From contig PAOO01000023.1 in the NCBI GenBank assembly GCA_002708065.1, forward strand, positions 16,967 to 26,590: DNA of 9,624 bases, written 5' to 3'. This stretch comes from Chloroflexota bacterium (GTDB lineage: Bacteria; Chloroflexota; Dehalococcoidia; Lucifugimonadales; UBA826). Shown piece by piece: positions 1 to 6,674 of this stretch. The first letter of the stretch is position 1. Each line of letters starts with the position of its first letter. The position numbers and the translations under genes were made by a program. The notes below the pieces were generated by a model, which saw only the letters and a program-made list of their open reading frames with translations, searched no databases and had not been told where the DNA came from.

Positions 1-53
1 TATTCATTCTGTTATCTTTATCTCATTAAAGACTAGTTATTGGAGAACCATCA

Positions 54-1727
54 TTGTCGACTGCTTCCGAACTGATAAGAAAAGATATACTCGCCGGATT
101 AGAATCCGCTTTCGAAAAAGGCACTTTACCGGAAATACAAGTTGATGATGCTGCAATAGAGCGCCCTCAAAATCCTGAACACGGGAACTTCGCTTGTAGT
201 TTGCCCTTAAAATTAGCAAAACCTTTCAAAATGAACCCTTTAGCAATAGCCAAGGCGTTAACGGAAAACTTGCCTACTAATGGCGTCATAGGGAACGCCT
301 CCGTAGTAGCCCCTGGCTTCATCAACATAACCCTCGACAGACGATGGGTTTTAGATCAGGTACATTGGATACGGGATAACCCCGAGACTTTTTCTGACAT
401 ATCAATTGGGAAGGGCAAAAGCGTTCAAGTAGAGTATGTAAGCGCGAACCCAACAGGGCGGTTGCATATTGCTCACGCAAGGGGGGCCGTTATTGGAAGT
501 ACCCTCTCTGAGCTTCTTAGAACAGCTGGCTATATAGTCCAGGAAGAGTATTACCTTAACGACGCAGGCAACCAGATAGACAATTTTGATATTTCTCTTT
601 TAACAAGGTACAGACAACTTTGCGGAGAGTGTGTAGAACTGCCTGAAGACGCCTACCCGGGTGAGGACATCATAGATGTCGCACGGAAAATACTTGATCG
701 GGACGGTCACCGCTATTTAAAAATGCCAGAAGAGGAGGCCAGGTCGGCGATCGGTATAGCCGGAACACCCCTCATTCTTGAAGGTATTTCGCAAGATATT
801 AGCAGCTTAAGAATCCAATTTGACAATTGGTTTAGCGAAAAAAGCCTTTTTAAGGCAGGTCAATTTCAAAAATGTATCAAAATCCTTAATGACAAAGGAT
901 TTGTGGAAAAGAAAGACGGCGCTACTTGGCTGATCTCCTCAGAACTTGGGGAAGAAAAAGACAACGTTCTTATTCGTAGGACAGGCGCTCCAACATACTT
1001 TGCCACCGACATCGCGTATCACTTCAACAAGTTTCATGAACGCAGATTTGACAGGGTCATAGATATCTGGGGAGCCGACCACCAGGGCCAGGTGTCGAGG
1101 CTTAAGTCCGCGTTAGCTGCCCTAGGAACAAATCCAGATAATTTGGATATGGTGCTCGTTCAAATGGTTAGGTTCAAGAAAGGAAAAACAGCCGAGAAAC
1201 TTTCAAAACGAAGTGGGAATGTCATCCCACTTTTAGAGCTGGTTAATGAGGTAGGCGCTGACGCTTGCAGATTTATGTTTTTGTCGAGATCCCATGATAG
1301 CCAGCTAGAATTTGATCTTGACCTGGCGAAGGAAAACTCTTCTGAAAACCCTGTTTACTACGTTCAGTACGCACATGCGCGAATCTGCAGCATACTGAGA
1401 CTCGCAACGAGTAAAGGAATATCTTTCGATGAAGGCGAACCAAATAGACTTGGAGAACCAAGTGAACTAAACCTCATCAATAAGATGTTAGAGCTTCCAG
1501 ACGTCGTAGAGACGTCCGTTAGAAATCTGGAACCACATCATCTGCCTCATTACGCCTTGGAACTAGCCACCTGTTTTCATCTGTTCTATCAAAACTGTCG
1601 TGTGATTTCGTCTCACGCATCTGATATTCCTCTTACAAAGTCGAGATTGATGTTAGTTGATGCCGCACGCATAGTATTGAAGAAAAGTCTCGATTTAATG
1701 AAAATGACTGCCCCAGAAAAAATGTAG
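54..1727 (+). CDS. argS: Arginyl-tRNA synthetase (class I)
   Basis: Cytoplasmic enzyme that joins arginine to tRNA(Arg) using ATP. The 557-aa product has the full family layout: an N-terminal tRNA D-loop-recognition domain (about residues 5-95, with PEHGNFAC and APGFIN), the class I Rossmann catalytic core, and a C-terminal DALR anticodon-binding domain (about 433-557, from NPVYYVQYAHAR to the terminal MTAPEKM). The HIGH signature appears as HIAH at 138-141 after ANPTGRL; the KMSKS loop reads KLSKRSG at 382-388, so both ATP-binding signatures are present in slightly variant form. YFATDIAYH at 315-323 is also typical. Length is normal for bacterial ArgRS. The start is TTG, chosen because GGAGA at 42-46 lies 7 nt upstream and the family N-terminus begins there. 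Nothing else is recognisable in bases 1-53. It is a housekeeping gene on the same strand as the enolase-superfamily pair, with 56 nt to the first. Confidence 0.97.
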   Translation: MSTASELIRKDILAGLESAFEKGTLPEIQVDDAAIERPQNPEHGNFACSLPLKLAKPFKMNPLAIAKALTENLPTNGVIGNASVVAPGFINITLDRRWVLDQVHWIRDNPETFSDISIGKGKSVQVEYVSANPTGRLHIAHARGAVIGSTLSELLRTAGYIVQEEYYLNDAGNQIDNFDISLLTRYRQLCGECVELPEDAYPGEDIIDVARKILDRDGHRYLKMPEEEARSAIGIAGTPLILEGISQDISSLRIQFDNWFSEKSLFKAGQFQKCIKILNDKGFVEKKDGATWLISSELGEEKDNVLIRRTGAPTYFATDIAYHFNKFHERRFDRVIDIWGADHQGQVSRLKSALAALGTNPDNLDMVLVQMVRFKKGKTAEKLSKRSGNVIPLLELVNEVGADACRFMFLSRSHDSQLEFDLDLAKENSSENPVYYVQYAHARICSILRLATSKGISFDEGEPNRLGEPSELNLINKMLELPDVVETSVRNLEPHHLPHYALELATCFHLFYQNCRVISSHASDIPLTKSRLMLVDAARIVLKKSLDLMKMTAPEKM

Positions 1728-1732
1728 CCATT

Positions 1733-1763
1733 AGAGAAACTACCGTCTCTGTTCATTATTTTT
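1733..1763 (+). terminator. Weak hairpin plus T-rich tail after argS
   Basis: AGAGA (1733-1737) can pair with TCTCT (1746-1750) around an 8-nt loop, and a T-rich stretch ending in TTTTT (1759-1763) follows. The stem has only five pairs and the T run is about 8 nt away, so this is at best a leaky intrinsic terminator between argS and the enolase-superfamily gene. It may be chance. Confidence 0.2.
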
Positions 1764-1770
1764 ATGTGGT

Positions 1771-1777
1771 GGGAAGG
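1771..1777 (+). promoter_or_regulatory. Ribosome binding site setting the start of the first enolase-superfamily gene
   Basis: GGGAAGG lies 6 nt before the GTG at 1784. An in-frame GTG at 1766 is also open, but the purine-rich site lies downstream of it and therefore cannot serve it. The 1784 start also gives the N-terminus MIITDLKI, which matches the usual start of this superfamily (MKIT-type first strand). Confidence 0.6.
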
Positions 1778-1783
1778 ATTTCT

Positions 1784-2983
1784 GTGATAATTACCGATTT
1801 AAAAATAAGAGAGCTTATAGGAACCATGGAGCATGAGGAACCCTTTTGGGAAGAGCGTCTGGTTCGTCCTATTGACATATATCCGGAACACAGAAGCGCT
1901 GGAGGAGACAAGAAGAGGGTCGGACCGGGACTCTATTCCATGGACTCTAGGTTTTTGGAAATACAAACTGATGATGGAGTGACAGGGATGTCAGGGCCAT
2001 TTTCAAGAATTGAAGCCTTCATTATCGATACTCAGTTACGTGAACTGCTTATAGGAAATGACCCCCTAGCCATTGAACTGATATGGGATCAGATGTATCG
2101 GTCCAGTATCCATGGAAGAAAGGGCGAAACCATGATGGCGATAAGTGTAGTCGACTGCGGATTGTGGGATCTGAAAGGAAAGGCATTCCAGCAACCCGTA
2201 TTTCGCCTTCTGGGAGGTCCAACACGAGATTCCATACCGGCTTATGCCAGTTCCTTACAATATTCAGTGGAACCCAAGAAGGCTAATGAAAGAGTCAAAG
2301 AAATCATGTCACAAGGCTACAAAGCATCCAAGTGGTTTTTTAGGCACGGCCCCGCCAGTGGAATTCAAGGAATTAATGCAAATATAGAACTAGTCGAGGC
2401 GCTAAGAGACGGCTCGGGTCACGAAGCGGACATCATGATGGACGCCTGGAGTAGCTGGAGTGTCCCTTATACGCTTGGGATCGCAGCCAAGATCGCAGAA
2501 TACAATATCAAGTGGCTGGAAGAGCCAGTACTTGCTGACAAGTTAGACAGCTACATAGAGTTACAGCGCAATTCGCCTATACCTATTTCTGGTGGGGAAC
2601 ACGAATACACGAGATGGGGTTTCAGACAAATCGTAGAAAATAAAGCGATGGATTATCTACAGCCAGATATTTATTGGGCTGGCGGGATCAGCGAGCTTGT
2701 CAAAATATGTTCTCTTGCTTCGACATTCGACCTGCCCGTTATACCTCACGGTCATTCAGCGCAGGCGACAGCTCATCTTATAGCTGCTCAATCCCCGGAT
2801 ACATGTCCTATTCAGGAACATCTCATAAAGTGGAATCAAGTTCACCAGTTTTTCCTGAAAGAGCAGCTCAACCCGATTAACGGAGAAATATCAGTGTCCA
2901 GGCTGGAAAAGCCAGGTGTCGGAATAGAGATTAACGAAAACAAAGTCGAATCTGAGAAGATACTTTCCTGGTCCAACGACTGA
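1784..2983 (+). CDS. Enolase-superfamily protein (mandelate racemase/muconate lactonizing type), possible sugar-acid dehydratase
   Basis: Members abstract the proton alpha to a carboxylate of an acid substrate and stabilise the enolate with Mg2+; outcomes are racemisation, dehydration or cycloisomerisation. The 399-aa protein has an N-terminal capping domain (about 1-140) and a C-terminal (beta/alpha)7-beta barrel. Mg2+ ligands are Asp220 (MMDAW), Glu246 (WLEEP) and Glu272 (GGEHE); the Asp295 (QPDIYW)/His322 (PHGHS) pair forms the usual general-base dyad. At the K-x-K position the sequence is KWF (Lys183, then Phe185 in place of the second Lys), so only the His-side base seems available. The tail (KWNQ...NPINGEISVSRLEKPGVG) resembles acid-sugar dehydratases such as L-rhamnonate dehydratase, but substrate cannot be assigned from this. 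GTG start chosen for its ribosome site; an alternative GTG is at 1766. A paralog follows 29 nt downstream, probably in one transcript. Confidence 0.9.
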   Translation: MIITDLKIRELIGTMEHEEPFWEERLVRPIDIYPEHRSAGGDKKRVGPGLYSMDSRFLEIQTDDGVTGMSGPFSRIEAFIIDTQLRELLIGNDPLAIELIWDQMYRSSIHGRKGETMMAISVVDCGLWDLKGKAFQQPVFRLLGGPTRDSIPAYASSLQYSVEPKKANERVKEIMSQGYKASKWFFRHGPASGIQGINANIELVEALRDGSGHEADIMMDAWSSWSVPYTLGIAAKIAEYNIKWLEEPVLADKLDSYIELQRNSPIPISGGEHEYTRWGFRQIVENKAMDYLQPDIYWAGGISELVKICSLASTFDLPVIPHGHSAQATAHLIAAQSPDTCPIQEHLIKWNQVHQFFLKEQLNPINGEISVSRLEKPGVGIEINENKVESEKILSWSND

Positions 2984-3012
2984 GGCTTCTTAACACTGCG
3001 GAAACAATTAGA

Positions 3013-4116
3013 ATGAAAATTACCAATATTGAGACAACATTGCTCCACAATCCGAACGGTACTCCTATACAGGACGCTACTATTCAATCCCCTGCAGGAA
3101 ATGCAGGAAGAGGTCAACTCTTCGTTCACATATTCACTGACGAAGGTATTGAAGGTCTCGGAATGACCTATCCTTCTCCAGGCATTCGTGATGTTATTAA
3201 TAACGCCTTGAAAAGCGTTTTAATAGGAAAGGACCCACTGGACATAGAGAAGATTTGGAACGACATGTATTGGAAAGTTCGTGGCTACGGACGAAAAGGA
3301 ATTGCATTTTGCGCCATTTCTGCGATCGACATAGGACTCTGGGATCTCAAGGCAAAAATAGTAAACCTGCCTCTTTATAAATTGTTAGGCTCTTATACGG
3401 ATTCCGTACCTGTGTACGGTAGCGGCGGATGGACCAACTTCACTGAAAAGGAACTCATCAAGGAGATGACCGACTACGTGGAAGCTGGAATTCCCAGAGT
3501 AAAAATGAAAGTAGGCAAAGATTTTGGAAAATCGGAGAGAGAGGATATACAACGGTTGGAAGCCGTTAGAAATGCCGTTGGGGATGATGTTGCAATCTTC
3601 ATTGACGCCAATAACGGTTATTACAGAAAACAGGCTATTTATATGGCCCGTGAATTTGAGCAATCCCAGGTGGGGTGGTTTGAAGAACCTCTGATCCCTG
3701 ACGATGTCAAAGGGTTGGCAGAAGTTGCTAGATCCTCATCTATACCCATAGCAACAGGCGAACACGAATACACAAAATACGGATTCCGGGAACTTATCGA
3801 GCGAGCCGCCGCAGACATAGTTCAACCGGACATAGGGAGAGTTGGGGGAGTAACAGAATGGATGAAGGTCACCCATCTGGCGCAAGCTTTCAACTTGCCT
3901 GTAGCTCCCCATGCACTTCAGTTGGTGCACTTACATGTGGCATGTGCGACGCCAAATTTAAAGGTCGTTGAGTACATGAATATAGCCCTAGAAGGCGACG
4001 AGATCTGGTATACAGATTTTCCTAAACAAAAAAAAGGTATGTGGTCACCATTCCCTGACAAACCCGGACTCGGCCTGGAGCTGGACCACTATTCTGTTTC
4101 TAAATACGCAATTTAG
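3013..4116 (+). CDS. Enolase-superfamily protein (mandelate racemase/muconate lactonizing type), second paralog with full K-x-K
   Basis: Complete 367-aa Mg2+-dependent acid-substrate enzyme. The capping domain (1-130) starts MKITNIET; the barrel carries KMK at 164-166 (the canonical K-x-K base motif), Mg2+ ligands Asp198 (FIDANNG), Glu224 (WFEEP) and Glu250 (TGEHE), and the Asp273/His300 dyad (QPDIGRVGG and APHA). With bases on both faces of the active site the enzyme could act as an epimerase/racemase or as a dehydratase. It is clearly paralogous to the upstream gene: both share GRKG, AIS..D.GLWDLK.K, GEHEYT..GFR and QPDI...GG at equivalent places, but the active-site Lys and the region after the catalytic His differ (PHALQLVH against PHGHSAQA). 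ATG start, with only a weak purine site (GGA about 10 nt upstream), which fits read-through from the gene before it. Its stop lies 5 bp from the stop of the convergent VWA gene. Confidence 0.93.
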   Translation: MKITNIETTLLHNPNGTPIQDATIQSPAGNAGRGQLFVHIFTDEGIEGLGMTYPSPGIRDVINNALKSVLIGKDPLDIEKIWNDMYWKVRGYGRKGIAFCAISAIDIGLWDLKAKIVNLPLYKLLGSYTDSVPVYGSGGWTNFTEKELIKEMTDYVEAGIPRVKMKVGKDFGKSEREDIQRLEAVRNAVGDDVAIFIDANNGYYRKQAIYMAREFEQSQVGWFEEPLIPDDVKGLAEVARSSSIPIATGEHEYTKYGFRELIERAAADIVQPDIGRVGGVTEWMKVTHLAQAFNLPVAPHALQLVHLHVACATPNLKVVEYMNIALEGDEIWYTDFPKQKKGMWSPFPDKPGLGLELDHYSVSKYAI

Positions 4117-4121
4117 TCAGG

Positions 4122-5279
4122 TCAACGTACAAGTTCAGGCAATTTTTTCAAGGATTCGATATTTCTTGAGGACGCAAAGATATCAACGTAAGACTCTACT
4201 GCTTTAAGAGTACGTGTATCCTGTTCGTAACTGTCCGTTCCAAGAAGTGGATTCAACCATATTATTCGTTTTACTAACCGGGATAACCTTCTGATTCCTA
4301 CTACAACTTCCTGTGGCTCTCCCGTATCCCATCCGTCGCTCATCAGCATAACCGTGGTATCACGATCTAGATCGGCAGAATAAACTCTTTGAAACTCATA
4401 TAGGCAAATGCCTATTTTGGTACCCCCGGACCAGTGAGAAACTCTTCCACTAATTTTCTTCACAGCTTCACCCACAGTTGGTGCCCTAAGGTCTCTAGTT
4501 ACCTCGGTCAAGATGGTACTGAACACAAAAACTCTCACTTTATTGGTCTGCCTGCAAACTTCAAATGCCAGCCGAAGTAGGTTTTTGGTATGTTTGTCCA
4601 TCGAACCGCTCACATCCAGAAGCATTATCAAATGAGGCACCCGTGGCAATTTTTCTTTCCTAGGAATCTTAAAAAGCTCGCCTCCGTGACCTAAATTTGC
4701 CCTGAAAATACTTCGGATATCCACGCTCCCATGTCTTCCTCCCCTGTGATACCTCCTTCCGGGGCGGTCAGACAGTGACTTGATGAGGCGATTAGCAATT
4801 CTGGGTATCTCAATAATTTCCTCTTCGGCTAAATGAAGAATTTCTCGATATTCTCTCGACTCCCGATCATTCGCTCCCATTTTTTCCGGGTGAAATAGCA
4901 AGTTACCTGATGAAGAATCATGTTCCGGTATTACTGAATCACTCCTACGACGACGAAAATCTTTCCCCCCACTGAACAGATCAGACTCCGTATCTATATC
5001 CTCTCTAACGGGAATAAAATCAAACGACCAGAACTTTTCAAATGCATCATCGAAGAGATAAATTTCTGATTTACGGCTCACGAAAAGAGTTCTCAGCGTC
5101 CAGTAAAGTGAAGATCTATTCAGTAACACTATTGAGGCAGAATTTTTGTTGTATAGGAAATTCAAAGCGTCCGATACTTCCGAAGGTCCAACAAGTAAGC
5201 CTAGTGACCTGAGAGCACGTGCGAATCTTGATAGATGAGTGAGGTAATCGTATTCTGAAGTTCTCACTATTGATCTCAA
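4122..5279 (-). CDS. CoxE-like VWA domain protein
   Basis: Von Willebrand factor A protein of the CoxE type; family members work with MoxR/CoxD AAA+ ATPases in maturation of metalloenzymes such as Mo-CO dehydrogenase, or in other remodelling roles. The 385-aa product has an N-terminal helical region (about 8-90, beginning HLSRFARALRSLGLLVG), a charged low-complexity linker (about 90-145, including a five-residue Arg run with one Lys/Asp neighbour), an RPGRRYHRGGRHGSVDIR patch (172-189) and a C-terminal VWA domain (about 213-385). The MIDAS is intact: D222-V-S-G-S226, Thr287 (SGGTKIG) and Asp315 (SDGWDTG). No signal peptide or membrane segment is seen, so cytoplasmic. The start is uncertain: TTG at 5279, one base after the hydrolase stop, or GTG at 5267; neither changes the domains. 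It is probably translated by coupling to the hydrolase. No MoxR ATPase is in the window, so its partner must lie elsewhere. Confidence 0.88.
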   Translation of the reverse strand: MRSIVRTSEYDYLTHLSRFARALRSLGLLVGPSEVSDALNFLYNKNSASIVLLNRSSLYWTLRTLFVSRKSEIYLFDDAFEKFWSFDFIPVREDIDTESDLFSGGKDFRRRRSDSVIPEHDSSSGNLLFHPEKMGANDRESREYREILHLAEEEIIEIPRIANRLIKSLSDRPGRRYHRGGRHGSVDIRSIFRANLGHGGELFKIPRKEKLPRVPHLIMLLDVSGSMDKHTKNLLRLAFEVCRQTNKVRVFVFSTILTEVTRDLRAPTVGEAVKKISGRVSHWSGGTKIGICLYEFQRVYSADLDRDTTVMLMSDGWDTGEPQEVVVGIRRLSRLVKRIIWLNPLLGTDSYEQDTRTLKAVESYVDIFASSRNIESLKKLPELVR

Positions 5280-5280
5280 C

Positions 5281-6141
5281 TCAGGCCAATGAACCTGACG
5301 ACTCTCCTAAGTGGCGCGGACCCCATTTATTTGCTTCTACTTGAACAAAAAAATCCATCACTGTTCTGTTAAAAAGACCCGGTTCTTCCAAGTTGATGGC
5401 GTGACCTGATCGCGGAAACACAGAAAGCCCGGCAGCAGGAATGTTCTCCTTCATAAAAAGAGCTGGATTGATACAGGGATCATCTTCATCACCAGTCAGC
5501 ACGAGTGTGGGAACATAAAGGGCTCGAAGCTTATGGGCTAATTCAAAAACAGGCGGACGCCTAGATAAGATTCCACGAAAAGTGTTCGCTGAACCGATAG
5601 AAGAATGACCGAGAAATTGAGACTTGAACAGTTCGTAGCCTTTAGGATCCTTTTGTTTCAACTGCACTCTTGCCGGGCCATCAAGATAATCGGACATGTA
5701 ATCCATACCTTCTTCCAACATACCATCAGCCATTTCTATTACTCGACTTCGAAACGGTTCCGGCTCGTCGGAACCCGTGCCCGTTCCCGCAACAACCAAA
5801 GAGTAAGCCATTTCTGGATGATTGAGGCCAAAATTGAGCGCTACATTACCTCCCATCGAGAGACCTATAATATGTGCTTTTTCTATGCCTAGTTTTGTCA
5901 TAAGTCCTTTGAGATCAGCCACAGCTTGCTCTTGGCTATAATCGATTTGAGATTCTGGGACCGACGAGGGCGGGTATCCCCTCGCGCAATAAGTGATTAC
6001 ATTGTATGTTCTGCTGAAAAACCCAACTTGCAGATCCCATGATCTGTAATCTCCCGCAAACTCATGGCAGAATAAAATCGGATATCCGGCCCCGTGAGAT
6101 TCGTAATAGATTTCTATACCATTCACTGCTGCATACGGCAT
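5281..6141 (-). CDS. Alpha/beta fold hydrolase
   Basis: Single-domain alpha/beta hydrolase of 286 aa, the normal length. The nucleophile elbow is GLSMGG with Ser95; the acid is probably Asp220 (within TGDEDDP; Asp218 is the other candidate) and the base His247 (SGHAINLEEP). The oxyanion loop after the third strand reads CHEFAGD (25-31) in place of the common HG motif, and ARGYPPS (53-59) follows the next strand. A helical lid lies at about 130-205. No signal peptide, so a cytoplasmic enzyme, likely an esterase, enol-lactonase or C-C bond hydrolase acting on small carboxylates; substrate cannot be told. ATG start with a strong ribosome site (GAGAGGT, bases 6147-6153 read in reverse, 5 nt upstream). 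It is the first gene of a two-gene minus-strand unit, divergent from the methyl-transfer operon and one base before the VWA gene. Confidence 0.92.
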   Translation of the reverse strand: MPYAAVNGIEIYYESHGAGYPILFCHEFAGDYRSWDLQVGFFSRTYNVITYCARGYPPSSVPESQIDYSQEQAVADLKGLMTKLGIEKAHIIGLSMGGNVALNFGLNHPEMAYSLVVAGTGTGSDEPEPFRSRVIEMADGMLEEGMDYMSDYLDGPARVQLKQKDPKGYELFKSQFLGHSSIGSANTFRGILSRRPPVFELAHKLRALYVPTLVLTGDEDDPCINPALFMKENIPAAGLSVFPRSGHAINLEEPGLFNRTVMDFFVQVEANKWGPRHLGESSGSLA

Positions 6142-6180
6142 ACTTGACCTCTCAAAGAGTGATATTGAAGATGGATTGCG

Positions 6181-6189
6181 GTTATATCA
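6181..6189 (-). promoter_or_regulatory. Candidate extended -10 promoter for the hydrolase/VWA pair
   Basis: Read on the minus strand, these bases are TGATATAAC, an extended -10 (TG-n-TATAAC, five of six to consensus). Transcription would begin about 33 nt before the hydrolase ATG. I find no convincing -35 at 16-18 nt spacing, which extended -10 promoters can do without. Judged by eye only. Confidence 0.35.
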
Positions 6190-6236
6190 CAATAGATATG
6201 GATTAGCTCCCATTCCGCCATATTACTCATCACGAA

Positions 6237-6244
6237 TATATAAT
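6237..6244 (+). promoter_or_regulatory. Candidate -10 element for the methyl-transfer operon
   Basis: TATATAAT contains a perfect TATAAT (6239-6244), about 32 nt before the GTG of the first operon gene and upstream of its ribosome site, a sensible place for a short leader. No good -35 is seen at normal spacing, so this is position-and-motif evidence only. Confidence 0.35.
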
Positions 6245-6261
6245 GGATCGGTAATTCAAAA

Positions 6262-6268
6262 AGAGGTG
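6262..6268 (+). promoter_or_regulatory. Strong ribosome binding site for the 113-aa gene
   Basis: AGAGGTG sits 7 nt before the GTG at 6276, near-consensus Shine-Dalgarno. It fixes the non-ATG start and argues that this strand, not the long opposite-strand open frame, is the coding one. Confidence 0.65.
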
Positions 6269-6275
6269 ATTTCTG

Positions 6276-6617
6276 GTGGCTACGGTTCGAGTAATGTACT
6301 GGAAAGAAATCCCGATACAGGTGCAGGCGGAGGACGATACAAAAGCTGTTTCCATACCACTAGACGACAGATTCCAACAGGCCGCAGACGCAATTTCAAT
6401 GATGGATGGAAGTGCTGGAACAGACGAATATCTATCGGGGTGGGAATGGAGTAAAAAAAAGGAAGTCGACGACGCTTTAGAGACAGCAGCCCTCAGAGAA
6501 GCGGACCGGATTAACAGAAATATGCCGGAAGACTTTGTAAAGAGAATAAGAAATATGTATAACGAGGGAACCAGAAATCCTAGCGCAGGCGCAATTGACC
6601 ACTGGATGGATTTATAA
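6276..6617 (+). CDS. Small 'virulence factor' domain protein
   Basis: A 113-aa protein of the family labelled 'virulence factor' in domain databases (Pfam Virulence_fact type, from memory). Matching features are the N-terminal VRVMYWKEIP (4-13), the core LDDRFQQAADAI (29-40) and AGTDEYLSGWEW (47-58), followed by a charged helical extension (about 60-100) with EADRINRNMPEDFVKRI. The family name is historical; function is unknown. I recall relatives in proteobacteria lying next to homocysteine methyltransferase, methylenetetrahydrofolate reductase and corrinoid genes, and here too it heads a set of methyl-transfer genes, so a supporting role in that pathway is a reasonable inference. No signal peptide or membrane segment; probably cytoplasmic. 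GTG start with a strong ribosome site. The gap to the next gene is 57 nt. Confidence 0.8.
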   Translation: MATVRVMYWKEIPIQVQAEDDTKAVSIPLDDRFQQAADAISMMDGSAGTDEYLSGWEWSKKKEVDDALETAALREADRINRNMPEDFVKRIRNMYNEGTRNPSAGAIDHWMDL

Positions 6618-6674
6618 ATCAGCGAACAAGTCATTGGCGGATATAAACTTTATGGATTTTAATGGAAACGAGTA

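Noticed and set aside
1766..1783. GTG at 1766 as start of the first enolase-superfamily gene
   Set aside because: The purine-rich ribosome site (1771-1777) lies after this codon and the extra six residues are not typical of the family N-terminus.
3091..3107. Inverted repeat CCTGCA...TGCAGG
   Set aside because: It lies inside the second enolase-superfamily gene and codes for an ordinary Pro-Ala-Gly-Asn-Ala-Gly stretch; no reason to see a regulatory hairpin.
6230..6634. Long open frame on the minus strand (134 codons) opposite the 113-aa gene
   Set aside because: The plus-strand frame has a strong ribosome site, a recognisable domain and operon context; the opposite frame reads as low-complexity hydrophobic and Ser-rich sequence with no family match, typical of a shadow frame.
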